NCBI GenBank assembly: GCA_905210875.1
Contig: CAJLYN010000001.1
Span: 1-62,204 of the forward strand
Direction: 5' to 3'
Length of the DNA: 62,204 nt
From: an uncultured Bacteroides sp.
Lineage (GTDB): Bacteria; Bacteroidota; Bacteroidia; Bacteroidales; UBA11471
In this document: piece by piece, positions 37,217-44,966 of the stretch
How the letters are laid out: every line of letters starts with the position of its first letter
Numbering within the stretch: the first letter of the stretch is position 1
The notes under the pieces: model-generated
What the model was told of the DNA's origin: nothing
The model's input: the letters and a program-made list of their open reading frames with translations, nothing else
Databases searched by the model: none
Translations under genes and position numbers: made by a program

Positions 37217-38026
37217 TTACTTAGGCAAATTAAATGCTACACTCAACTCTTTCATCTGCTGGGGGCTCATGCCGTCGGGCTCAAAGCCCATGCACTTGGC
37301 GTTGATATAAATCTGCGCCGACTTGCTGAGTACATCGACCTGGTCAAAGGCTGTCATAATATCCTCACCCACAGCACATACGCCATGTTTCTCCCACATT
37401 ACCACATCGTAATCGTCGAGCTCCTTGATGGTAGCCTCGGCCAATTCGACAGAGCTGGGCATTTTATAAGGGATAATACCCAATCCTCTGGGGCAGAAAG
37501 CTTTAGTCTCGGGAATCATACTCCACAGAAGGTTGGTAAGAACATCTTTTTCAAGGAATTTGGGTGAATGACTCATTGCCACCAATTCGATGGGGTGGGT
37601 ATGCAACGAGGCCTTATAGTTAGAACCGCGACCGATAAGCAGATTGTGCATCGACAAGTGTGCCGGTAGCTCCGAAGTAGGTTTCACGGCATTGTCGGCA
37701 ATGATTTCGTAGCTGGCACAGTCGTCGAGAATACGGATAACCGAGCCGTTCTCCATGGGCCAACGGGCCAGGTCACGCATACGTTTATTGGTTCCCTTGC
37801 AGAAGAAATAGCAGCCCTTGATGTGAGGAAGGGTTGTTCCGATGGGGGTCACGGGGCCGATTGCCGGCATATTGCGTATCTCATCATCTACAAACTCGGT
37901 AATATTGATGGTGATGTTTCCACCATTACGTTCGGCCCAGCCTTTTTGCCAGAGATAACCGGCAACTTCGGCCACCTTGTTTCCCTCGGGAGCCAATGCG
38001 GGGCGTCCATCCAAAATAGATTTCAT
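37217..38026 (-). CDS. rhaD: L-rhamnulose-1-phosphate aldolase
   Basis: 269 residues, no signal peptide, cytoplasmic. Splits L-rhamnulose-1-phosphate into dihydroxyacetone phosphate and L-lactaldehyde. The class II (zinc) ligands are visible: Glu119 (in KPTSELPAH), His142 and His144 (LHTHPIELVAMSHSP) and His214 (WEKHGVCAVG). Length and spacing agree with E. coli RhaD. It is the fourth gene after rhaB, rhaA and rhaT, 39 nt from rhaT. No lactaldehyde reductase follows here; two pectin enzymes take its place. Confidence 0.97.
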   Translation of the reverse strand: MKSILDGRPALAPEGNKVAEVAGYLWQKGWAERNGGNITINITEFVDDEIRNMPAIGPVTPIGTTLPHIKGCYFFCKGTNKRMRDLARWPMENGSVIRILDDCASYEIIADNAVKPTSELPAHLSMHNLLIGRGSNYKASLHTHPIELVAMSHSPKFLEKDVLTNLLWSMIPETKAFCPRGLGIIPYKMPSSVELAEATIKELDDYDVVMWEKHGVCAVGEDIMTAFDQVDVLSKSAQIYINAKCMGFEPDGMSPQQMKELSVAFNLPK

Positions 38027-38065
38027 ACTCTATTCTTTATTATTTAGGTTACGTTATAAGTATTA

Positions 38066-39100
38066 TTATTTAAGCAGTTCTGGAATGAAGGTCGAGACAA
38101 TAAGCACAATGATACCCAGTACCAGCACAACGATGGTCTTGCGGGAGCAACCTTTCCACTCTTTGAGAATGATTCCCCACACGTTGGAGAATACGACATT
38201 GAGCGCCATCAATATGCAGAAAGCAAACGTGATAAGCGCGGGCGAATCGGTGAGGAAGCCCTTTCCGAGGCTCAGCCCGAAGAACTGGCTGTACCACAAG
38301 GCACCGGCCAGGGCACAGAACAACAGGTTGTTGAGGTAGAGCGACGTCTTTCCGTAATCGCCCCAGGTATGGTTCTTGCTGTTCTGATAGAAGCAGTAGA
38401 CGGCATTGGTTACAAAACCACCAAGTGTCACAAGCAGCGTAGCGGGGAGGGTCTTGAAGATGTCGGGGGTATTCTCGAAGTGGAGCGAGCTGCCAAATTC
38501 GAGACCCACGTTGAAGCAGGCACTCATGAATCCGGCCAAGAGGGCAATGGTAATGCCTTTGGGGAAGTTGAAATCTTTCACAGCCGCCTTCTTCTCTTCG
38601 TCGGAGAGTTGTGCAGCCTTCATGTTTCCGGCCACACCGATGATGGAGATACCCACAAGCGTAACTATCACACCGATGATTACGGCCCATGTGAGCTTTT
38701 CAAGATGACCGGCCTCGGGATAGAAAATGTGCAGCATGATGGGGCCAAGCACGGTTCCCAGTCCGGCACAGGTTCCCAGCGAAATAGACTGGCCCAGGGC
38801 CACACCCAGATAGCGCATCGACAGGCCGAAAGTAAGGCCACCGACACCCCAAAGAGCTCCAAAGAGAATGGTCATCCAGATGTTAACCGAATTTTCGGCC
38901 GTGAAAAGGTCGAGCAACGAGGCACCTTCGGGCACGGCCAGCAGGGCTCCCAACAGGGGAAATACGAGCCAGGCAAAAACGCCCTGTACCATCCAGTACG
39001 ACTCCCAGCTCCACTCTTTGATGCGGTTAATGGGCACATAGCAGCTCGACTGGCAGAATGCACCCACAGCAATAATCAATAATCCTATTACGATGTCCAT
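38066..39100 (-). CDS. rhaT: L-rhamnose/proton symporter
   Basis: 344 residues with ten hydrophobic segments, the RhaT plan. Imports L-rhamnose across the inner membrane. Signature stretches include VPINRIKEWSWESYWMVQGVFAW near the N-terminus, ALWGVGGLTFGLSMRYLGVALGQS, and FGSSLHFENTPDIFKTLPATLLVTLGGFVTNAVYC. It lies between rhaA and rhaD. A strong terminator-like hairpin (39115-39155) sits just before its start codon, which may lower expression of the genes from rhaT onward relative to rhaB and rhaA. Confidence 0.95.
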   Translation of the reverse strand: MDIVIGLLIIAVGAFCQSSCYVPINRIKEWSWESYWMVQGVFAWLVFPLLGALLAVPEGASLLDLFTAENSVNIWMTILFGALWGVGGLTFGLSMRYLGVALGQSISLGTCAGLGTVLGPIMLHIFYPEAGHLEKLTWAVIIGVIVTLVGISIIGVAGNMKAAQLSDEEKKAAVKDFNFPKGITIALLAGFMSACFNVGLEFGSSLHFENTPDIFKTLPATLLVTLGGFVTNAVYCFYQNSKNHTWGDYGKTSLYLNNLLFCALAGALWYSQFFGLSLGKGFLTDSPALITFAFCILMALNVVFSNVWGIILKEWKGCSRKTIVVLVLGIIVLIVSTFIPELLK

Positions 39101-39114
39101 GGTATATAATGTCT

Positions 39115-39155
39115 AAAAAGGTTTGTGACGGAGAATCTCCGTCATAAACCTTTTT
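39115..39155 (-). terminator. Terminator-like hairpin inside the rha operon (rhaA-rhaT gap)
   Basis: A 19-bp stem with one mismatch (39115-39133 and 39137-39155) and a 3-nt loop, with A/T tracts on both outer sides. On the minus strand it ends in a five-T run, 14 nt before the rhaT start. It looks like a true intrinsic terminator but lies between two genes of one pathway. Confidence 0.75.
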
Positions 39156-39169
39156 ATTATCAATGGATA

Positions 39170-40420
39170 TTATCTTTTCGAGGTAACTTCACGCTCGTAT
39201 CTTTCGACTTCGGGAATAAATTCTTCGCCCACAGGTACGTTGTTTTTGAGGCAGAACATATCCCAAACAGCGTTCCAAGGCATGGCTTTGGCCTCTTCGA
39301 GGAGGGCTAGACGTTGGAATCCCTTGTCTTCGGCCTCGTACTTACGCAGCGTAGCCAGCGGTTCAAGCAGGGCGCGAAGGATAGATTTCTGAGCGGCACG
39401 GGTACCGATTACATAAGCACCGATGCGGTTGATGGAGGCATCGAAATAGTCCAGCGCGATGTGTACGCGGTCCATGGCATCGCAACGAACGAGTTCCTGG
39501 AAGAGCTCGACGGTCGAGTCGTCCATGATGGTAACGTGGTCGGAGTCCCAACGGATAGGACGGCTCACGTGGAGTATCAGCTCGGGAACGAACAGGAGCA
39601 TCGACGACACCTTGTCGGCAGCCACCTCGGTGGGGTGATAGTGTCCGGTATCGATGGTGAGAAGGGTCTGGTTCTTGGTAGCGTAACCTACGCAGAATTC
39701 GTTGGAACCCACGGTGTAGTATTCCAGTCCGATACCGAATACTTTCGATTCAAGACCGGTCTTCATGTGGTCGTATTTTACCGAGAAGATTTCATCGAGA
39801 CTTTGCTCGAAAAGGCTGCGGTAGTACATACGGTTCACCGTGATGTCCTTGCTACCGTCGTGTACCCAAAGGTTCATGATACAGGGGTCTCCCTGGCGTT
39901 TACCCATCTCTTCGGCAATGGCACGGCAACGTTTGGTGTGTTCAATCCAGAAATCGCGGATGCCCTTGTCGGGATTGGAGAGCGAGAGATTACCCGATTT
40001 GGGGTGAGAGAACGACGAAGAGTTGAAGTCGAGTTTCACACCGAGGTCGGCAGCCCACTGCATCCAGCTTTCAAAGTGTGCAGGCTCGCACTGGTCGCGG
40101 TCTACAAATTTTCCACCGAAATCGCCGTAGATTTCATGAAGGTTGATGCGGTGCTTAGAAGGAATCAGAGACATGGCCTCTACCAGGTCGGCACGTACTT
40201 CGTCGATGTTGCGGGCTTTACCGGGATAGTTTCCGGTAGTCTGAATACCTCCGGAGAGGGCTTGTCCCGATTCAAAACCCACCACATCATCGGTTTGCCA
40301 GCAATGTAGCGATATCTGAACTTTTTGAAGTTTTTCCAAAACTTCGTCGGTATTTACACCAATAGCGGCATAGCGCTCCTTGGCTATCTCATAGGCTTGA
40401 CGAATAAGATTTTCTTTCAT
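39170..40420 (-). CDS. rhaA: L-rhamnose isomerase
   Basis: 416 residues, cytoplasmic. Converts L-rhamnose to L-rhamnulose with a divalent metal. The TIM-barrel family is recognised from LQKVQISLHCWQTDDVVGFE, FNSSSFSHPKSGNLSLSNPDKGIRDFW, MNLWVHDGSKD, DTGHYHPTEVAADK and SRPIRWDSDHV, the last two containing the acidic and histidine metal ligands. It follows rhaB by 35 nt. The length equals that of enterobacterial RhaA. Confidence 0.97.
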   Translation of the reverse strand: MKENLIRQAYEIAKERYAAIGVNTDEVLEKLQKVQISLHCWQTDDVVGFESGQALSGGIQTTGNYPGKARNIDEVRADLVEAMSLIPSKHRINLHEIYGDFGGKFVDRDQCEPAHFESWMQWAADLGVKLDFNSSSFSHPKSGNLSLSNPDKGIRDFWIEHTKRCRAIAEEMGKRQGDPCIMNLWVHDGSKDITVNRMYYRSLFEQSLDEIFSVKYDHMKTGLESKVFGIGLEYYTVGSNEFCVGYATKNQTLLTIDTGHYHPTEVAADKVSSMLLFVPELILHVSRPIRWDSDHVTIMDDSTVELFQELVRCDAMDRVHIALDYFDASINRIGAYVIGTRAAQKSILRALLEPLATLRKYEAEDKGFQRLALLEEAKAMPWNAVWDMFCLKNNVPVGEEFIPEVERYEREVTSKR

Positions 40421-40455
40421 GATTTTATATTTTACAGGTTATTTTTATTGGCAAG

Positions 40456-41937
40456 TTAAATATCTTCACGGTAAACCGACAGATAACGGTCGTAGGCGGC
40501 ATCCCACGTTTCCTTGTCACAGGGAGTAAAGGCAGCCAGGTCGGTCGACGCGGCTATCATGGCCCGCATGGCGGTGATATCGTTTACATCACCGGCAGCC
40601 TTGGCCTGCAACATGATGTTACCGATGGCCGTACATTCGGAGGGTCCTGCCCACACAGGAACGCCTACCGCATTGCAGGTATTCTGGTTGAGCAGGTTGT
40701 TGCGCGACCCGCCACCGATAACATGGAGACACTCGATGGGGAAGGGTGCCATCTCTTGCAAATAACCGAACACCTGACGGTAACGCAACGGCAGACTTTC
40801 GAAAATACATCGGGTTATTTCGCCATAGGTCTGAGGCTCTTCCTGGCCTGTCAGGCGGCAATAGGTGCGAATGGCTTCGATCATCGAGGCCGGATTGGCA
40901 AAGCAGGGAGAGTCGGGATTGATAATGCTACGGAAGGCCGGAGCGGCTTCGGCAGCGGCTATCAGCTCGGGATAGGAATAGTCATTACCGGCGGCAGCCC
41001 ATTCGCGACGGCACTGTTCGAGCAGCCACATGCCGCAAATGTTTTTAAGGAACCGGGTGGTACCTTCGATTCCGCCTTCGTTGGTAAAGTTTTTCTCAAA
41101 ACTGTCCTTGTTGATGATGGCCTCTTTTACCTCAATACCCATCAGCGACCACGTTCCCGAACTGAGGTAGGCAAACCGTTCGTTGCGAGCCGGCACAGCG
41201 GCTACGGCCGATGCGGTATCGTGCCCGGCCACAGCAATGACGGGCACGGCTCCCAGACCGGTGAGACGTTGCACCTCGGGGGTTAACACCCCTACTCTCT
41301 CTCCGGGGTATACAAATCGAGCAAACTGACTTTTCTTTACACCCACAACATCGAGCAACTCCTGCTCAAATTCCTTGGTGCGGGGGTTGAGAATCTGCGA
41401 AGTGGAGACTATCGTATATTCGGTAACCATCTCGCCGGTGAGCATGTAGCTCAGGGCGTCGGGTACAAAGAGTATCTTGTCGGCAGCTTCGAGGGCCGAG
41501 CAATGGTTGCGGTGCAGGGTCGAGAGCTGGAAAAGAGAGTTGAAGTTCATAAACTGAATGCCTGTCAACTCATAAACTCTCTCGCGGGGTATGTGGGTGA
41601 AATATTCTTCGGGAGCGCCCACCGTATGGGGGTCGCGATAGCAATAGGGATTGCGCAGGAAAGCTCCGTCTTTTCCCACCATAACAAAATCGACGCCCCA
41701 GGTATCAATACCTATCGACTCAATGGCAATAGACTCCTGTGCTATTTTTTTCAGACCTTGTATGATTTCGAGATAGAGGGCATAGATATCCCAATAAAAA
41801 TGTCCTCCGGTTTCAATTATGGGATTGGCAAAACGGGTAACTTCTTTCATTTCCATCTTTCCGTCGGAAAGAGTTTCCAAAATCGTACGGCCGCTGGTAG
41901 CCCCTAAATCCACAGCAAAAAAGTGGTGTGTTTCCAT
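40456..41937 (-). CDS. rhaB: Rhamnulokinase
   Basis: 493 residues of the FGGY/ASKHA kinase family, cytoplasmic. Phosphorylates L-rhamnulose at C1 with ATP. The N-terminal ATP-phosphate loop DLGATSGRTILE, IGIDTWGVDFVMVGKDG, AGHDTASAVAAVPA and the C-terminal HVIGGGSRNNLLNQNTCNAVGVPV are typical of RhaB. It is the first gene of the rhaB-A-T-D-GH105-GH28 unit. Upstream lie a -7 box (42066-42073) and an inverted repeat (42022-42048) that may control the unit. Confidence 0.97.
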   Translation of the reverse strand: METHHFFAVDLGATSGRTILETLSDGKMEMKEVTRFANPIIETGGHFYWDIYALYLEIIQGLKKIAQESIAIESIGIDTWGVDFVMVGKDGAFLRNPYCYRDPHTVGAPEEYFTHIPRERVYELTGIQFMNFNSLFQLSTLHRNHCSALEAADKILFVPDALSYMLTGEMVTEYTIVSTSQILNPRTKEFEQELLDVVGVKKSQFARFVYPGERVGVLTPEVQRLTGLGAVPVIAVAGHDTASAVAAVPARNERFAYLSSGTWSLMGIEVKEAIINKDSFEKNFTNEGGIEGTTRFLKNICGMWLLEQCRREWAAAGNDYSYPELIAAAEAAPAFRSIINPDSPCFANPASMIEAIRTYCRLTGQEEPQTYGEITRCIFESLPLRYRQVFGYLQEMAPFPIECLHVIGGGSRNNLLNQNTCNAVGVPVWAGPSECTAIGNIMLQAKAAGDVNDITAMRAMIAASTDLAAFTPCDKETWDAAYDRYLSVYREDI

Positions 41938-42021
41938 GTATATTCCGCTCTAATTATTTTCAATTCTCCGGTCTTTTCCAGACCACGAATTTTTATCGTT
42001 ACAAAAATAAGTTTTTCATCG

Positions 42022-42048
42022 TGTGCCATATATAGACATTTTGGCACA
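42022..42048. promoter_or_regulatory. Inverted repeat TGTGCCA-N13-TGGCACA upstream of rhaB
   Basis: Perfect 7-bp arms at 42022-42028 and 42042-42048 lie 85 nt upstream of rhaB, just downstream of the predicted transcription start. This is a plausible operator or leader hairpin for rhamnose control. Confidence 0.45.
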
Positions 42049-42065
42049 AAAACTATTTCGATTGA

Positions 42066-42073
42066 CAAAGTTA
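42066..42073 (-). promoter_or_regulatory. -7 promoter box of the rha operon
   Basis: The minus strand reads TAACTTTG, an exact TAnnTTTG. No TTTG lies at the normal distance upstream, where the GH106 terminator begins. This fits an activator-dependent promoter. Confidence 0.5.
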
Positions 42074-42090
42074 TAAAAATCATGGAACTA

Positions 42091-42131
42091 AAAAAATAAT
42101 GGGCTGCTTTTTATGCAGCCCATTATTTTTT
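42091..42131 (-). terminator. Terminator of the GH2-GH106 unit
   Basis: A perfect 17-bp stem (42091-42107 and 42115-42131) with a 7-nt loop and A/T tracts at its base lies 14 nt after the GH106 stop. It can work in both directions. Confidence 0.9.
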
Positions 42132-42145
42132 CAAAAGAGGGTTTA

Positions 42146-44956
42146 TCAGAATTCTTTTTTCCAATCGACAGGAATCAGACGCACCGGACCGAGCAGTCCG
42201 CTGGGAATAGTTTCCCAATGTCCATATTTTCCTTTTTTATAACCCAGATTATTGATATTGGCATCTTTAAAGCGCCGCCATTCGATACCGCGACGGTCGT
42301 AGTCGGCAATACTGTTGGCCGGCAGATTGGTAACCTCTATCTCGATACGGTTTTCTCCGCTACGCAGGTACTTGCCTACATAGGCGGTGAAAGGTACCGA
42401 CCACAGCGTATCGACCGGCGTGCCGTTTATCACCACGCGGGCGCTCTCGCGCACATCGCCCAGGTCGAGCATCCACTCGTCGCAGGAGAGCGGCGGAAGG
42501 TCGAAGGTGAGGGTGTAGGTGGCAGAGCCTCTGTTTACCGAAGCCTCGGCCACGGGCAGGTGTGTCCACGAGCCGAGCGTATCGATGGCAAACGTTCCGG
42601 GAATGGCCGGTACACTCTCGGTAAAGGTCAGCGACCAGTTGTGATCGAGCGAGAGACTGAGCGGCTGCTCGTCGTAATAGTTCCAAGCATCACCGGGGGT
42701 ATCATTGTCGTAGACACAGACAATGGCCGACTCACCCGAACGCAGTTGCAGATAGTATTGCAACCGACCGTCGACACGACGCACACGTGCCATGCCCGAA
42801 CGGCCCGACACCGGGTCGTAAAGGGCGACCGACTTTCCATCGACAGCAGGAGTTACCCACCCTTCGATATCACGGTCCTGCAACGAAGCGATGAAATAGT
42901 GATGCCCCTTGTCGTTGACGCGACGTATGTAATGTGCCCCGTACTGGGTCTTTATATTCTCGCTCTTCACACCGGTCTCGGCCAGCACCTGAGCATAGTG
43001 ACAGCCGGTGATGATGCGGCCTTTCCCGAAGGGGGTTACCTGCTCATCGGCAAAGCCATGTGCGTCGGGAAGCGTACGCAGCTGAGCCTGCAAGGCTTTG
43101 CGCCGCTTTTCGAGCGAAGCATATCCGGGCACATCCTGGGGATAGTTGTCGACAAAGACCAGTGTGGCTCCCTGGCGGGCAAGTGCCAGCAGGTGACGGA
43201 GCACATCGTCGGGTATCATCTTCACAGCCGGCAGGATAATGGCTTTGTAGGCGGCTCCGCCCGCGGTTTGAAGAAGCCCGCGACACTTCGTCGAACGAAT
43301 GAAATTATCGGAGATGTAATCGACATCATATCCCGAATTGGTAATCTGCGTAACGACATCGATAAAATGGGGTGCCCGCTTGGCCATGCCGTGTATGTCG
43401 AACGACAGACCCAGCTTCGAGCCCTGCTGCTCATACCACATATCGTATACGGGAAGATACACCAGAAAGTCGTTGTCGGGACGCCCCATCTGCAAGAACG
43501 ACTGGCAGCGGGTAATGTAGGTAAACAGTCCCGGAGCATCGCGCCAGATGGTGTTGGTGGGCGACATATTGATGGTGGCATAGAAGAGCCAACCGGGCCA
43601 CTCGGCATCGCGCGGCGAATAGGGCAGGCCGTGGAAGAACATGTGGTTGACACCGGCGGCAAACATGAGATCGATATCGGGTTTGCACTGCGAGAGCGAG
43701 GTACGGAAATGCTCTGTCAGCCAGGTCAGCGTCTCGGACGAGACATAGGTCTTGCCCGAGATATGGGCTCCCGAGGAGGCATATTTGAGCATGGAGAAAT
43801 CGGAATCGTTTTCCTTGGTCACCGAGTCGCGGCGCAGCCCTTTAATCTTAAAGTCGGTAATACCGAAGCCCTCACACTCGGGAATATCGACCGTAGCATA
43901 GAGGTCGATGAGATTACCGGGCGAGCCATGGGCCTGGTTGCGGGTGATGCTACCCTGCTTGTGGGCCCAGGCGGTCCACTGCTGGGTAAAATTCTCTTCG
44001 AGAAGCTCGGCGATTGTTTCGCGATAATCGGTTATGAGACGAGCCCGGGTATCGTTGTTCTCTCCGGTAAATTCGAGCAGATGGTTTTCGAGTTTATAGC
44101 CACGACGACGGGCAAACTGCTCAAAGAAGTCGGGCGTCCAGTCGGCACCGTATACCTCGTAAGAGTCATTGAAGAAGGTCTCGGGAGCAGGTGCCTTGGC
44201 GGCCTTGAAGGCCCGGTCGAAACGAGAGAGGTAATGCGAGACGGCTTTACGCGAAAAGTGGTCCATTACATAGCCCACACCGCCGGGAGCCGCCCGTTTC
44301 ACCTTCTGGAAAGTTTTACCCACGAATGCGGCAACGAGGGTCCACTCCTCTCCTTTCGGAGCTGTCCAGCCGAGCATACCCGACTCCTTGTCGACACGCG
44401 CCGTGAGGTTCACCACCTTTCCACTCGGCGAGAAAGCCATGAGGCGGGAAAGGTAGGCTACCGGTTTCTGCTTTTTGTCGGCGACAACTACCGGCTCCTG
44501 CAAGCGGGTACCTCCCAGCACGGTATAACGCTGGAATATGACTTTGGTCGCGGCATCTTCGACCGTTACCTCGGGGCCACCGAAAGGCCAGCCCGTGCCG
44601 GTATTCATGTCGATGTTCAGCCCGAGACGTTTCCCCTCTTCGCACACAAAAGAGTACATGCGCATCCAGCGGGGTGACAGAAAGTCGATATCGTTGGCCT
44701 CGTTGTTTTTCACACCGTAGATGGGGGTTATTTCAAGGGTTCCGAGACCCGTGCGGGCATAGTCGGCCATATTCTCGGCCAGATTGACCGAGTCGACGGC
44801 ACTGCCCAGCCACCACCATCGGGCACCGGGCTTGGCCACAGTCGAGACTTCGGGCCAGGCGGGAGCCTGGGCCGCCGCCCAGGCAGCCAGACTGAGAAAT
44901 ACGCCACCGCAAATGGTGCGGAGCATTGGCGCAGAGAAGAGATGTATCTTTTTCAT
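42146..44956 (-). CDS. GH106 alpha-L-rhamnosidase
   Basis: 936 residues from ATG 44956, which gives a proper signal peptide (SLAAWAAAQA) and lies 10 nt after the GH2 stop; the long open extension upstream of this start is antisense-type sequence inside GH2. GH106 removes alpha-linked L-rhamnose by inversion. Recognised by PGARWWWLGSAVD near the N-terminus, LGLNIDMNTGTGWPFGGPEV, FFNDSYEVYGADWTPDFFEQF, YVSSETLTWLTEHFRTSLSQ, and a C-terminal GH2-type jelly roll (DLGDVRESARVVINGTPVDTLW). The enzyme is periplasmic. It supplies rhamnose to the rha genes directly downstream, although those start their own unit after a terminator. Confidence 0.92.
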   Translation of the reverse strand: MKKIHLFSAPMLRTICGGVFLSLAAWAAAQAPAWPEVSTVAKPGARWWWLGSAVDSVNLAENMADYARTGLGTLEITPIYGVKNNEANDIDFLSPRWMRMYSFVCEEGKRLGLNIDMNTGTGWPFGGPEVTVEDAATKVIFQRYTVLGGTRLQEPVVVADKKQKPVAYLSRLMAFSPSGKVVNLTARVDKESGMLGWTAPKGEEWTLVAAFVGKTFQKVKRAAPGGVGYVMDHFSRKAVSHYLSRFDRAFKAAKAPAPETFFNDSYEVYGADWTPDFFEQFARRRGYKLENHLLEFTGENNDTRARLITDYRETIAELLEENFTQQWTAWAHKQGSITRNQAHGSPGNLIDLYATVDIPECEGFGITDFKIKGLRRDSVTKENDSDFSMLKYASSGAHISGKTYVSSETLTWLTEHFRTSLSQCKPDIDLMFAAGVNHMFFHGLPYSPRDAEWPGWLFYATINMSPTNTIWRDAPGLFTYITRCQSFLQMGRPDNDFLVYLPVYDMWYEQQGSKLGLSFDIHGMAKRAPHFIDVVTQITNSGYDVDYISDNFIRSTKCRGLLQTAGGAAYKAIILPAVKMIPDDVLRHLLALARQGATLVFVDNYPQDVPGYASLEKRRKALQAQLRTLPDAHGFADEQVTPFGKGRIITGCHYAQVLAETGVKSENIKTQYGAHYIRRVNDKGHHYFIASLQDRDIEGWVTPAVDGKSVALYDPVSGRSGMARVRRVDGRLQYYLQLRSGESAIVCVYDNDTPGDAWNYYDEQPLSLSLDHNWSLTFTESVPAIPGTFAIDTLGSWTHLPVAEASVNRGSATYTLTFDLPPLSCDEWMLDLGDVRESARVVINGTPVDTLWSVPFTAYVGKYLRSGENRIEIEVTNLPANSIADYDRRGIEWRRFKDANINNLGYKKGKYGHWETIPSGLLGPVRLIPVDWKKEF

Positions 44957-44966
44957 CGCATCAAAA

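Noticed and set aside
38070..38690. Minus-strand 206-codon frame inside rhaT
   Set aside because: Same strand but different frame from rhaT, with Arg/His/Cys-rich composition; rhaT itself is strongly supported.
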